Positions 17,170-25,642 of a stretch of DNA of 64,000 nucleotides are shown here, in pieces. Both the position numbers and the translations under genes were made by a program. Origin of the DNA: a virus; the IMG/VR virus record IMGVR_UViG_3300025870_000010, positions 1 to 64,000 of that record, one strand, 5' to 3'. Each line of letters begins with the position of its first letter. Position 1 is the first letter of the stretch. Below the pieces are notes generated by a model. The model did no database searches and had not been told where the DNA came from. It saw only the letters and a program-made list of their open reading frames with translations.

Positions 17170-17442
17170 TTACTTAGTAATATTTTTAAGTTCTTTGAAT
17201 AGTGCATCCTTATCAAATACCTCATCTTCCATACCTTCAATTGAAGAAAGTCCATCACGACCAACAACAACTTTTAGAGGACCTGACCAATTTGGTATTT
17301 TATTTATTGGATTATCCCCATAAAAATCTGTAACCCCACTATTTGTAGTTTTGCTAACTTTCTTAAAGATTGTTTTTAGAAAAGATTCTATCTCATCGTG
17401 ATTACCTTTACCTTCGTTTAAAAATTCGTTTAAATGTTTCAT
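17170..17442 (-). CDS. Candidate internal head protein with capsid-targeting N-terminus (90 aa)
   Basis: It begins MKHLNEFLNE|GK, an exact copy of the shared N-terminus; cleavage after Glu10 would leave an 80-residue mature protein. The mature part has a helix (DEIESFLKTIFKKVSK), a central loop-rich NPINKIPNWSGPLKVVVG stretch and an acidic helical tail. No domain is recognised. It is the last gene of cluster 2, three bases after the preceding stop. Confidence 0.8.
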   Translation of the reverse strand: MKHLNEFLNEGKGNHDEIESFLKTIFKKVSKTTNSGVTDFYGDNPINKIPNWSGPLKVVVGRDGLSSIEGMEDEVFDKDALFKELKNITK

Positions 17443-17445
17443 ATC

Positions 17446-17961
17446 TTAATCTGGATTTTTCCAACCTTTATAGAAGTCTGCAAATGCTTGTCCTTCGGCA
17501 CTTGCTTGTGCTTCAATCATACCTAAAAGTTGATTTAATTGTTTTGTTGTAATTTGTATTCCTTTATTTTCTGTTCCAAAGTAATCAGCACTACCAGAAA
17601 GTCCACCTGGTGTTTCGTTTCTTAGTCTACCATTAAATGCTTCATCATTAATTTTATAACCTCTTATTGCTCTGAATCCATATAGATAAAGTTTACCGTC
17701 TTTTGCAAATAGTTCTACTAATTTTTGACTACCATTCCTATCATCAGGTGATGAACCATAAGTAAAGATAGAAACCCTAGATGGATATACTTTACCGAAC
17801 ATAGTTCTTTCTTCTTCGTAATCATCTACAATACCTTTTTTGGTTTTACTTTGTAGTGCATCTCTAAGTGTCTCAGTAGATTCCAAATCTTTTTTACTAA
17901 GATTACCAACTTTAGTACCATAGTTCTTTGCTTCGTTTAAAAATTCATTTAGTGCTTTCAT
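17446..17961 (-). CDS. Candidate internal head protein with capsid-targeting N-terminus (171 aa)
   Basis: It begins MKALNEFLNE|AK. The mature protein would be about 161 residues, basic in its first half, with aromatic-rich beta segments (SRVSIFTYGSSPDDRNGSQK, KLYLYGFRAIRGYK) and a helical C-terminus (QAFADFYKGWKNPD). No known enzyme motif is seen. It lies in a tight run of four such genes, which suggests coordinated packaging. Confidence 0.8.
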   Translation of the reverse strand: MKALNEFLNEAKNYGTKVGNLSKKDLESTETLRDALQSKTKKGIVDDYEEERTMFGKVYPSRVSIFTYGSSPDDRNGSQKLVELFAKDGKLYLYGFRAIRGYKINDEAFNGRLRNETPGGLSGSADYFGTENKGIQITTKQLNQLLGMIEAQASAEGQAFADFYKGWKNPD

Positions 17962-17971
17962 AGTTTTATCT

Positions 17972-18250
17972 TTATTTTACGAAATGATAATGTGATTCTA
18001 AATATCCACCTTTATCTTTATAGAACGCTTCGACATCATATTTCTTTGGGTCTTTGTGTTCAGGTAATTTTGTTTTGATAAATTCTAATCCATCTTCTAC
18101 TGAATCAAACTCGTGTGCCTTACCATCATCTTTAGTCCATTGTACATCACCTTTTGGTGTTATTACAACGTATTTGTTGAATTTAGATGAACGTACTGTT
18201 ATTTTATCGTATTTTACCCCTTCATTAAGGAATTCATTTAGTGCTTTCAT
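17972..18250 (-). CDS. Candidate internal head protein with capsid-targeting N-terminus (92 aa)
   Basis: It begins MKALNEFLNE|GV. The mature segment is a compact beta-rich domain (KYVVITPKGDVQWTKDDGKA) with a helix (SVEDGLEFIKTKL) and a His/Tyr-rich end (GGYLESHYHFVK). Its pattern of repeated strands with a single helix differs from its neighbours, so cluster 2 is not simply a duplicated family beyond the N-terminus. Confidence 0.8.
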   Translation of the reverse strand: MKALNEFLNEGVKYDKITVRSSKFNKYVVITPKGDVQWTKDDGKAHEFDSVEDGLEFIKTKLPEHKDPKKYDVEAFYKDKGGYLESHYHFVK

Positions 18251-18254
18251 AATT

Positions 18255-18264
18255 TATTTAATTT
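18255..18264 (-). promoter_or_regulatory. ATTAAATA element four bases from a start codon
   Basis: It lies four bases upstream of the 92-aa gene and overlaps the stop of the next. If it acts as a T4-like late promoter, transcription would begin at about the start codon. Confidence 0.3.
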
Positions 18265-19139
18265 TATCTAATCCAACGAACATAATCTTCAAGGGCATAT
18301 TCTTTTGCAATAACATCTCCTTTCATTTTATTCCAAAGGTCAGTTGCCATTTCAATATAAACTTCAGCATCATTTTCATATCTATCAATCGGTTCAACAT
18401 ATCCTTTGTCCCCTTTAATAACATCTAATATTCTTTCGTTATAAACTTGTCTAATTTCGTTTGTTATATCAATCTTTTCATCAGCCCAAGTAGGAAACAA
18501 TTTAATTGCTTTCTTGAATTTAGTATCCCAATACTTTTCTGATTTTTCAGCTTCTCCTGTGTATTGATTTATTTCATCTAATACAGATTTACCTTCATTC
18601 AACTTTGTTATTTCGTTAGATTTGTTACCAACAAACGTTTGAAATCCACTTTTCTTAGTGTATTTTACATCATAGGTAACTTTTCCGTCATTTCGTACAT
18701 TTGTTATTACTGCTGGTTCCCCATAGTATAATACCTTTTCACCTTCTTTAAAAAATGGTTTAATGTGCCAACCATATTTATCTGTTACTGGTTTTTTAGA
18801 TTCATCCATTCCGGACATACTTAATACAGCTTTTTTCTTTTTAGTCATCAACTTTATTAATTCATCAAGAACTTTACCACCTTTATCATCGGTTGCTCTA
18901 TGTGGTCTACCTACAAAGTCTTGACCGATTCCTTCTAATTTACCAGAACGATTAAAAGTTATATTACCTTTAGGTGTTTTTAATTGAAAATCTCCCATAC
19001 CTAAATGTACTAATTCAGAACCAGGAAGTACTCCTTTACTGTAATTTACAAAATTGCTATCAACAATAGTTTGATTTCCTACTCTTTCGTAGTGTCCTAC
19101 ATCTTTTGCTTCGTTTAAAAATTCGTTTAAGTGTTTCAT
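18264..19139 (-). CDS. Candidate internal head protein, multidomain (291 aa)
   Basis: It begins MKHLNEFLNE|AK and has at least three parts after that: a beta-rich segment (about 12-110), a small beta-barrel-like segment (about 128-180, with GEKVLYYGEPAVITNV) that ends in KLNEG, a second possible protease site, and a helical acidic C-terminus. Cleavage at both sites would release separate products. It is the first gene of cluster 2, behind a candidate late promoter. No enzyme motif is recognised. Confidence 0.8.
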   Translation of the reverse strand: MKHLNEFLNEAKDVGHYERVGNQTIVDSNFVNYSKGVLPGSELVHLGMGDFQLKTPKGNITFNRSGKLEGIGQDFVGRPHRATDDKGGKVLDELIKLMTKKKKAVLSMSGMDESKKPVTDKYGWHIKPFFKEGEKVLYYGEPAVITNVRNDGKVTYDVKYTKKSGFQTFVGNKSNEITKLNEGKSVLDEINQYTGEAEKSEKYWDTKFKKAIKLFPTWADEKIDITNEIRQVYNERILDVIKGDKGYVEPIDRYENDAEVYIEMATDLWNKMKGDVIAKEYALEDYVRWIR

Positions 19140-19158
19140 ATTATAATATTTCTTTTCT

Positions 19159-19168
19159 TATTTAACCA
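19159..19168 (-). promoter_or_regulatory. Candidate late promoter (TGGTTAAATA)
   Basis: A one-base variant, 19 bases upstream of the gene opening cluster 2 and directly adjoining the terminator of the gp26-like unit. Confidence 0.45.
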
Positions 19169-19197
19169 AAAAAAAGGCAACCAAATCGGTTGCCTTT
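19168..19197 (-). terminator. Rho-independent terminator
   Basis: A 10-bp stem (AAAGGCAACC/GGTTGCCTTT) with a minus-strand T run follows the gp26-like gene. Confidence 0.75.
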
Positions 19198-19213
19198 GTG
19201 GTATTATTGTATT

Positions 19214-20239
19214 CTACATTAATTCATCATCTAAGATACCTTCTTCTATGAATAAACCTTTGATTCCAGTAGGTAATTCTATATTTGCTTCTATTGGGTC
19301 ACCGCATTTAGTACAGGGTTTCAGCATTTTTTCTTTTACCGAAATTGCAGCTAATTCAACTAACTTAGTAAAAGTTAAGAATTTCTTTTCATTCCATCGT
19401 ATGAATTCCATTCTATAATTAGACATATCATCAATTGAAAATCCTCTCCATTCTTCTACCATATAGGGAACAGTTTTTAAGAAAGGTAGATATTCTTTAA
19501 CATTTTCTTTGTTTTCTTGTAATGATTTGATATATTTATTTATTACTCTCATAATACCAATTGTCGGTGGTCTCATATTGATGATACCATAAGTCTTGGT
19601 TTCTATGTCAAATCTTCTAGTATCATCGGAATAATACTTGGCAATCTTTTCGTTGAGTTCTCTCTTTTGAAAATTCTCATTGATAATTTCCATATCATTT
19701 TCTGTATTGCAAGATTCACATTTAGCTTTGAATGAGATTTTATTTTCTCCTTCTGCAAATGTAAGTTGTCTAATACTTAAAATAAGACTTAAACGATCTT
19801 CTTCTAAGATATCTTTCCAGGATGCAACTTTACTAGGAAATGAAACCCTAACACAATTACTAAGTAAATCTACTAATGCTTCATCAACTTCATATGGATT
19901 TTCTTCATCAAGTGCTGAAAAAGTTCTAATATCTTTAACCGTTGCCGATTTAATTCTTACTTTAGTTCCTCTAGGATAGAATCTACCTTTAGATGGAAAT
20001 TCAGTAACATCTACCGAAAAGAATCCATGTCTTAATTCTGTTTGTTCAACAGATTCTTTAGCATAATCAGCTCTTTCTATTTTACCTAATGATTTTATTT
20101 TAGGTTCTTCTTTAGGTGCCTCAGTTGCTGCATTTTCTAAATCAGATATACCTTGCTTTTCTTGTGAACTTTCTTTAGGTTGATTGTCCATTTCACGCAA
20201 AGCTCTTTCTTCTGGTGTTAAATCGTTGTTATCGCTCAT
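19214..20239 (-). CDS. 26: Baseplate hub subunit, gp26-like
   Basis: It resembles the T4 baseplate hub protein family: an FPSKGRFYPRGTKVRIKSATVKD entry segment, a central helical region and a C-terminal domain. The N-terminal 70 residues are an acidic low-complexity extension. Four Cys in two pairs (CESCN around residue 180, CTKCG around 313) could bind zinc. At 341 aa it is longer than T4 gp26 (208 aa), as seen in other distant relatives. It lies upstream of internal-protein cluster 2 and the probable tape measure. Confidence 0.75.
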   Translation of the reverse strand: MSDNNDLTPEERALREMDNQPKESSQEKQGISDLENAATEAPKEEPKIKSLGKIERADYAKESVEQTELRHGFFSVDVTEFPSKGRFYPRGTKVRIKSATVKDIRTFSALDEENPYEVDEALVDLLSNCVRVSFPSKVASWKDILEEDRLSLILSIRQLTFAEGENKISFKAKCESCNTENDMEIINENFQKRELNEKIAKYYSDDTRRFDIETKTYGIINMRPPTIGIMRVINKYIKSLQENKENVKEYLPFLKTVPYMVEEWRGFSIDDMSNYRMEFIRWNEKKFLTFTKLVELAAISVKEKMLKPCTKCGDPIEANIELPTGIKGLFIEEGILDDELM

Positions 20240-20260
20240 ATTATAAAATTTAATGTATTT

Positions 20261-20270
20261 TATTTAATCT
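20261..20270 (-). promoter_or_regulatory. Candidate late promoter (AGATTAAATA)
   Basis: 21 bases upstream of the gp26-like gene. Confidence 0.5.
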
Positions 20271-20619
20271 AGGTATTAAAGTCTTTTTTAGTTACATTTA
20301 AAGTTTCTTCTGTACCTAAAACTCTTAATGTATATATATTACGGTCAGTATCTACACTTACAATTTTACCGAATTTCTTCCGACCTCGTATATAACATAC
20401 CATACCCTTTATTATTTGAGTATCATCAGAAACTAATTCCATATTTTCATCAAGTTCTATTAAGTGTTCTAAAAAAGAATTTTGTGTTTGAACAATACTG
20501 ATTAAGGTTTTTAAACATTCCTTTACGAATTCACTATCAATATCTTTATTCGTACAATTTTCTAAGTTTTGTAGTAACTTTTTAGTTGTATCAAAATATG
20601 TTATTTTTTTCTTATCCAT
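20269..20619 (-). CDS. Hypothetical protein (116 aa)
   Basis: A helical N-terminal half is followed by a small beta domain with KGMVCYIRGRKKFGKIVSVD, which reads like a KOW/SH3-type segment. Its stop overlaps the candidate promoter of the gp26-like gene. It is probably a small virion or assembly protein given its neighbours, but there is no diagnostic motif. Confidence 0.6.
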   Translation of the reverse strand: MDKKKITYFDTTKKLLQNLENCTNKDIDSEFVKECLKTLISIVQTQNSFLEHLIELDENMELVSDDTQIIKGMVCYIRGRKKFGKIVSVDTDRNIYTLRVLGTEETLNVTKKDFNT

Positions 20620-20819
20620 TAATAAAATGTCATACTAAGACAGTTGTCTTCTATTGTTAATTTATTTAATATCTTATCAAATCCGTTTATCTTTACATCT
20701 AGGTCTTTAACGCCGCTACTTCTGGTATAAATAGGAAATTCACTTTTAAGTAATTCTATTTTATTATCACCAAAGGTAAAAACTAAAATATCATTAGATG
20801 TTGATACTTCCTTTTCCAT
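20619..20819 (-). CDS. Hypothetical protein (66 aa, start uncertain)
   Basis: I use the ATG at 20819 (MEKEVSTSNDILVF); longer options at 20846 and 20906 overlap the upstream glycosyltransferase gene by 53 to 113 bases. The protein is a small beta-rich domain. Its stop overlaps the next start by one base. No family is recognised. Confidence 0.5.
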   Translation of the reverse strand: MEKEVSTSNDILVFTFGDNKIELLKSEFPIYTRSSGVKDLDVKINGFDKILNKLTIEDNCLSMTFY

Positions 20820-22023
20820 TTTCACTGTTAAGTCGTTGTAATTCATGCTCAGTGGATTCAACGTTATTTGACATTCTTTTAATGTCAGTATTTCCTGCGT
20901 TTCCATCGCTTTTTGCTTTTTTTAATGCGTATTTAAAATATTTTAATGCTTTTTCTTTTTGTCCAGTATAATATAACGAAACTCCGTACATATCATAAAC
21001 TCCCCATTCATACATAAAAGGTTCTATGAACAATTCTCCTTTTAAACCTTCTTTAATGTATTTCAATGCCAATTTTAAGTATATTAATGCATTTTTATGC
21101 ATATTATTTGCCTGTAAAAATGATGTCATGTTGAATAGGTGTTCTACTCTATTTGTCATATTAAATTCTTCACATTTAAGTAGATGCTGAAATATAAATT
21201 CTTGTGTGTTTATGTGATAACTCAATCGAGCAATCATCAATTGTGAATAATATATTTCTTCTATAAAATGTGTTTTTACTTTAGTTCTTTCTGTATAGTA
21301 CTGAATTGATTTTCTACATAACTTTAAACCGTGTTCATCTTTTTCATCTTTTTGTAAAAGAATATTTGCAGCATCCCTATAAGATTGTGCTAAATAAAAA
21401 GTCCATCTTGGGTCTTTCCAGTCATTATCATCTTGATACTTTAAAAGAATTTCAGCGTGTCCTTCATATTTTTTAGAAACATCATCCATTTGCCAAGAAT
21501 TTCCATCTGGGGTAATCAACATATGACCAAAATCAATTTTTACATTTTTAGAATGATTTTTTGATTGTAGAACTTCGTGTACTGGCCCATACCAATAATA
21601 ATCATTATCGAACCTATAAAATTGCGCACGAGAATATCGCATACCACCATATTTACATGGTATAAGCATTTGGTCAGGTTTGTTTATCCCTATGAATTGG
21701 TTTAGTGTAGTTTTGTTAAATGTCTTATCTAAAACAAGTTGTTCATCTGCATCCATCCAAAATCCATATTGTCCTAAATCCTTTGCGTGTTCTATGCTTT
21801 GATTTCTACATTCTTCAAAGTTAGTGAACTCAAAATCTATTATCTTACCACCAATTCCTTTAGAATCGAAAAAAGTTTTTATGATTTCTTTTGTTTTGTC
21901 TGTTGATCCAGTATCTACTATGCAATAAGAATCAATCATTTTATAGCAAGAATTCAGAGCACGTTCAATTACGTGCTCTTCATCTTTTACTATCATAGTT
22001 AATACTATTTTAGTTTCAGTCAT
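20794..22023 (-). CDS. Family 2 glycosyltransferase with C-terminal helical repeats
   Basis: A GT-A fold domain occupies about residues 1-220: the opening KIVLTMIVKDEEHVIERAL, CIVDTGSTDKT and the metal-binding DAD motif (91-93, in FWMDADEQ) are typical of GT2 enzymes that use UDP- or GDP-sugars. Residues about 220-400 look like tetratricopeptide-type helical repeats (YGVSLYYTGQKEKALKYFKY). The acceptor is unknown; its place among baseplate and virion genes suggests glycosylation of a virion protein, though DNA or host-surface modification is possible. Confidence 0.85.
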   Translation of the reverse strand: MTETKIVLTMIVKDEEHVIERALNSCYKMIDSYCIVDTGSTDKTKEIIKTFFDSKGIGGKIIDFEFTNFEECRNQSIEHAKDLGQYGFWMDADEQLVLDKTFNKTTLNQFIGINKPDQMLIPCKYGGMRYSRAQFYRFDNDYYWYGPVHEVLQSKNHSKNVKIDFGHMLITPDGNSWQMDDVSKKYEGHAEILLKYQDDNDWKDPRWTFYLAQSYRDAANILLQKDEKDEHGLKLCRKSIQYYTERTKVKTHFIEEIYYSQLMIARLSYHINTQEFIFQHLLKCEEFNMTNRVEHLFNMTSFLQANNMHKNALIYLKLALKYIKEGLKGELFIEPFMYEWGVYDMYGVSLYYTGQKEKALKYFKYALKKAKSDGNAGNTDIKRMSNNVESTEHELQRLNSENGKGSINI

Positions 22024-22026
22024 CTA

Positions 22027-22260
22027 CTAATCTTTAGTAGGTTCTAAAATAACTTCAGTTGGTTCCGTTGTTGGTTCCGAAGGTGCTTGTTCTTGCTCTT
22101 TTGCATAAGCATTTAAGAGTTTAAGAGATTGAGAAATGTAATCTAAATCTTCCCATTCGAAAATTCCAGCTCTTCTACCTTGTTCTGCAGCCTGCATAAG
22201 TACAGAAATTGCCTGATTTAAATTTGAAACAGTTCCTGCTTCTTGTTTTGCTTCACTCAT
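22027..22260 (-). CDS. Hypothetical protein (77 aa)
   Basis: A short helical protein (ISVLMQAAEQGRRAGIFEWE, then a second helix) with a Pro/Glu/Thr-rich tail (SEPTTEPTEVILEP). Three bases separate it from the glycosyltransferase gene. The helical core followed by a flexible acidic tail would suit a small chaperone or adaptor; no family is recognised. Confidence 0.6.
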   Translation of the reverse strand: MSEAKQEAGTVSNLNQAISVLMQAAEQGRRAGIFEWEDLDYISQSLKLLNAYAKEQEQAPSEPTTEPTEVILEPTKD

Positions 22261-22270
22261 TTGTATATGT

Positions 22271-22297
22271 ATTAAAAATTAAAAATTAAAAATTAAA
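22271..22297. repeat. Short tandem ATTAAAA repeat
   Basis: Nearly four copies of a 7-bp unit fill the gap between two genes and reach the downstream stop codon. It is probably simple-sequence slippage. Confidence 0.6.
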
Positions 22298-23357
22298 TCG
22301 CAAACATTATGTTTACATCTAGATTATTTACTTTCGCTGTAATCTTACCTTTAAAGGTTTTAGATTCCATTATAAATAAACTATTCAACTTAAACGTTAC
22401 GGGCATATTAGTATCTAATTCAGATACCGTTCCTGTAAAGGAATTTATATTGGTGCTCGTGTACCCTATTGCCGATGGCATTGAAATATTACTATTGTTA
22501 TAAATATAGTTTGTTTCGGACCACTCTATTAGTTCAATGATATTATAAGCCGTTTTATTTTTTACAATGTCACTTATTTTCTTATCTAATTTAACAATAA
22601 CCCATTTTCCGAGCGTATCATTAAAAATAAACAAGATATATTCATTATCTAATTTTGTATATGCGTAATAGTCTAACTTACATTTATATTCATTATCTGC
22701 AGCACTTGACTTAATTATCAAGTTATTGTTTTCAAGATATCCAGTAAAAGAATAGTTATATACTCCTTTTGCTACTGCTGTTGCGCCACCAACGACACAA
22801 GTTCCGGTTGCCCCTGTTATTCCTATTGCAGCTGATGTTGCTCCTGTTCCACCACAACTGGCAACATCTATGCAAGTACAACCAGCCCATCCAGTAACTC
22901 CGGCTGCTGTTGGTCCGTGTGAACAATCGAATAATAGTGCATTATCAGAAAAAATAGTTTTAGTATCAAGAGCGTATGTTGTATATTGATCCATTTCAAA
23001 ATCTAATAATACTTCTGATGTAGATGTAGAACCGGCATTACAACCACAATTACTTGCCAATGAATTATTTGCCGGCAAACAAGCACTCGTTAAATCAATA
23101 GAACTATCCGTTGCTTTAATTGTACTACCAGTACTCGTATTACTATTCCTTGCCCTAACAGCAATAAATTTATAAGGGGTAGTTATTGCAATTTCATCGC
23201 CTTTATTCAATAGACCGTTCCAAGTTGTCCAATTAGTAACACTTGGTAAATAATCCTTTAAAGTTAATCTTAAATCACTTGCAACAGTATCTCCATTGGA
23301 CACTATACTAGGTCCATTTTCGTCTATTTTTATTATGCATTTTTTAGTACTTGACAT
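22293..23357 (-). CDS. Probable virion surface protein with Gly/Cys-rich insert (354 aa)
   Basis: Mostly beta-rich and rich in Asn, Ser and Thr, with a central stretch (about 98-190) full of Cys, Gly and Ala (SNCGCNAGSTS, GWAGCTCIDVASCGGTG, ITGATGTC). The flanking parts resemble a phage tail or fibre-type beta structure. It may be a minor tail, adhesin or decoration protein whose Cys-rich insert is surface exposed. The role is inferred from composition and from its place near tail genes. Confidence 0.5.
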   Translation of the reverse strand: MSSTKKCIIKIDENGPSIVSNGDTVASDLRLTLKDYLPSVTNWTTWNGLLNKGDEIAITTPYKFIAVRARNSNTSTGSTIKATDSSIDLTSACLPANNSLASNCGCNAGSTSTSEVLLDFEMDQYTTYALDTKTIFSDNALLFDCSHGPTAAGVTGWAGCTCIDVASCGGTGATSAAIGITGATGTCVVGGATAVAKGVYNYSFTGYLENNNLIIKSSAADNEYKCKLDYYAYTKLDNEYILFIFNDTLGKWVIVKLDKKISDIVKNKTAYNIIELIEWSETNYIYNNSNISMPSAIGYTSTNINSFTGTVSELDTNMPVTFKLNSLFIMESKTFKGKITAKVNNLDVNIMFAI

Positions 23358-23367
23358 TTAACTTATA

Positions 23368-24006
23368 TTATTTTTCTCCTATTGAATTAACAACTTTTTC
23401 AGCGTCATCAATAACATCTTCTAATTTACTGTGATTCTTCTTATTATTTAATTCATCAGAATTTCTCTTTTTTCTAAAGGATTGTAATATAACATCGGAC
23501 TTTTCAGCATTCGTATGAATTTCTGTATCTTCGGTTGCGTTATTCGTATGAATTTCTGTATCCTCCGTTACAGGAACTTCTTCTTTAGGTGCAAGATAGT
23601 CCATTAATGATTTAATGAATCCTAACGAAACTAAAGGTAAGATACCACCACTAATAAAAGAAAAAACTCTTTTTGTAAAATCTGGGTCCTCATCAACCAG
23701 ATCGAAAAGTTTTGCCCATTCAGAAATGTTACCACTATGTGACCATGCCCAATACATATTTCCGTGTATTTGAAATGTTGTTAGTAATATGAACAGAATC
23801 CAAATAAGAGTTTTGTTTCCTTTAGAAATGATAATACCACCTAATGATGCCATTGCTCCTATTTCAAATCCGATTGCTAAACACCAGGATAAAAACAAAT
23901 TGTTTGACAATTCAAAGAATTCTATACTGTGTATTGTACTTACGGTACTAACAAGTACCCATAAACTAATAAAAGTTCCTATCCAAAATTTTTCTTTAAT
24001 GTTCAT
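23368..24006 (-). CDS. Membrane protein with charged repeat tail (212 aa)
   Basis: Four likely membrane helices occupy about residues 5-75 and 105-140. The C-terminal 70 residues are hydrophilic and carry a nine-residue repeat (TEDTEIHTN twice) followed by Lys/Asp-rich sequence. It could be an inner-membrane phage protein such as a superinfection-exclusion factor or a channel modifier, but nothing specific identifies it. Confidence 0.6.
   Translation of the reverse strand: MNIKEKFWIGTFISLWVLVSTVSTIHSIEFFELSNNLFLSWCLAIGFEIGAMASLGGIIISKGNKTLIWILFILLTTFQIHGNMYWAWSHSGNISEWAKLFDLVDEDPDFTKRVFSFISGGILPLVSLGFIKSLMDYLAPKEEVPVTEDTEIHTNNATEDTEIHTNAEKSDVILQSFRKKRNSDELNNKKNHSKLEDVIDDAEKVVNSIGEK
23509..23562. 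repeat. 21-bp direct repeat, period 33
   Basis: Two identical 21-bp copies (23509-23529 and 23542-23562) inside the membrane-protein gene encode the repeated EDTEIHTN segment. This is an in-frame duplication. Confidence 0.8.
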
Positions 24007-24008
24007 AT

Positions 24009-24452
24009 CTATACTTTAGTAGTTTCCAGCATTTTGGAAAACTTCTTTAGATATTTAATCAAATCTTTTTCGTAATATTTAAGTAAAACATCAAATTCCT
24101 TTGTTCCTATTTTACTTATTTGCATAAAACTTTTAGAAACTTCTTTATCAACTTTACTTTTTGCTTTTTTCTTTGCTCCTGCCATTGAAACTCTTAGAAC
24201 TCTCCTGATATATGCCAGCATTTTCATACCTTGACCGGACTTATTCATATCAAGAAATGCTTGATTCCAAAAATCAACCGTACTTTCGGGACAAACTCGC
24301 ATATGTGTCATATTGAATGAAACTTCGGGCAAAGCCCTGGATAACATTCTATTAACAATGAAGGCATGTCTTTTTTTATCCATATTAGAAATGTCGGCAA
24401 ATTGTTCTTTTCCTAATTGTCCTATTATATCAAACGGTGATTTTACTATCAT
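24009..24452 (-). CDS. 62: Clamp loader small subunit, gp62-like
   Basis: It pairs with the gp44 ATPase to load the sliding clamp. The segment HAFIVNRMLSRALPEVSFNM followed by helices matches the conserved N-terminal pattern of gp62 proteins (xxFIVNRxLS) in distant T4-like phages. At 147 aa it is somewhat shorter than T4 gp62 (187 aa). Its gene follows the 5' nuclease and gp44 genes in one unit, as expected for a loader subunit. The assignment combines a short motif with position. Confidence 0.6.
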   Translation of the reverse strand: MIVKSPFDIIGQLGKEQFADISNMDKKRHAFIVNRMLSRALPEVSFNMTHMRVCPESTVDFWNQAFLDMNKSGQGMKMLAYIRRVLRVSMAGAKKKAKSKVDKEVSKSFMQISKIGTKEFDVLLKYYEKDLIKYLKKFSKMLETTKV

Positions 24453-25642
24453 AATCCTAATTCTTTAAAGATACTTGCACTACTTGAATTGTCGTGTGCT
24501 TTCTTGTCATATAGTTTCATAGACATTAAAAGCTGTTTATAGTTAAATTGTTTTTGTACTTCGCATTTTTTCTTTTTATAAGTTTCTTCTGACCAATTAA
24601 AAATATCATTGTACAAATAAGATGGGATAGTATCCTTGTGTAACAATACAAGATTTATATTAACATCTACATTATTTTCAACATCTTCAATAGAGTACTT
24701 GTTTTGAGATTTAAAATTTCTAATAGCAGAACTTGCTAGTTTTCTTTTGAAATCAGTACGAAACAAATCTTCCACATTGAATTTAGAAAAATCAATTTCT
24801 TTCTTTATGTTTTTTATAGTTGCGTCCGCAATCCCTGTGTTAAACCATTGGCCAGCTTTTTTGGCCTTGGGTCCATATTGTCTAGCTTCACTTATAATAG
24901 GAACTATATTATCAGATACATCACCACCTAAAACCTTTTCAATAACTATTTCGAATGGATCAACTACTGATAACTTAGAACTTGTATTATTAACTACTGA
25001 ACGAAGACAATCAACGGCATAAGTCTTTTGATTTTCTTTTAAGTACAATGCAGTATCTCTATCAATCCAAATTTTTCTATTTTGTTTTTGATATTGAATA
25101 GTAAACGTATTTTTACTTTTATCAAATCCTACACATTGCTTTAAATCCCCATCACCAGAATAAATTATCGTACTTTTACCTTGTGTATTCAAGTAGCTAC
25201 AATGTACAAAAATTAAATCATCAGCTTCACAACCTGGAATTGCCTTAAAGTTTAGATTACAACTAATTGCCAATCCTTTAACAAATGAATCAAACACATT
25301 AAAGATACTAGAAAAATCAATACCTTTATCTTTCTTTCTATTACCTTTATATGATAATCCGGTTTGAATTCCTTTATAATCTTTAGTAAGATACAAATCT
25401 TTTCTCCAAGAATTAGAATCATCTATTGTAAATATAACATCATCTATGATTGGACCCAAACTTCTAATATCCTTTGCATAAATCTGCGCTAACTTTTCTA
25501 ATAAAAAGTTAGTATCCTTTCTAAGAGTTTCTTCGTTGTTACCTTTCAAGAACATTTCATTATTCTTAGAAAACAATTTCATAACACTTAGTGTAGAATA
25601 TAATAGGTAATTCCCATCAATTACTAGAGTAAATTTATTCAT
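24449..25642 (-). CDS. rnh: RNase H / 5'-3' FEN-type exonuclease
   Basis: A T4 RNase H-like structure-specific 5' nuclease that removes RNA primers and flaps from Okazaki fragments. Acidic metal-binding clusters are visible: VIDGNYLL near the start, GCEADDLIF, YSGDGDLKQ and GGDVSDNI. I use the ATG at 25642, eight bases into the gp44 stop region, because the longer frame needs a TTG deep inside gp44. At 397 aa it is longer than T4 RNase H (305 aa). Its position between gp44 and gp62 ties it to lagging-strand synthesis. Confidence 0.85.
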   Translation of the reverse strand: MNKFTLVIDGNYLLYSTLSVMKLFSKNNEMFLKGNNEETLRKDTNFLLEKLAQIYAKDIRSLGPIIDDVIFTIDDSNSWRKDLYLTKDYKGIQTGLSYKGNRKKDKGIDFSSIFNVFDSFVKGLAISCNLNFKAIPGCEADDLIFVHCSYLNTQGKSTIIYSGDGDLKQCVGFDKSKNTFTIQYQKQNRKIWIDRDTALYLKENQKTYAVDCLRSVVNNTSSKLSVVDPFEIVIEKVLGGDVSDNIVPIISEARQYGPKAKKAGQWFNTGIADATIKNIKKEIDFSKFNVEDLFRTDFKRKLASSAIRNFKSQNKYSIEDVENNVDVNINLVLLHKDTIPSYLYNDIFNWSEETYKKKKCEVQKQFNYKQLLMSMKLYDKKAHDNSSSASIFKELGL

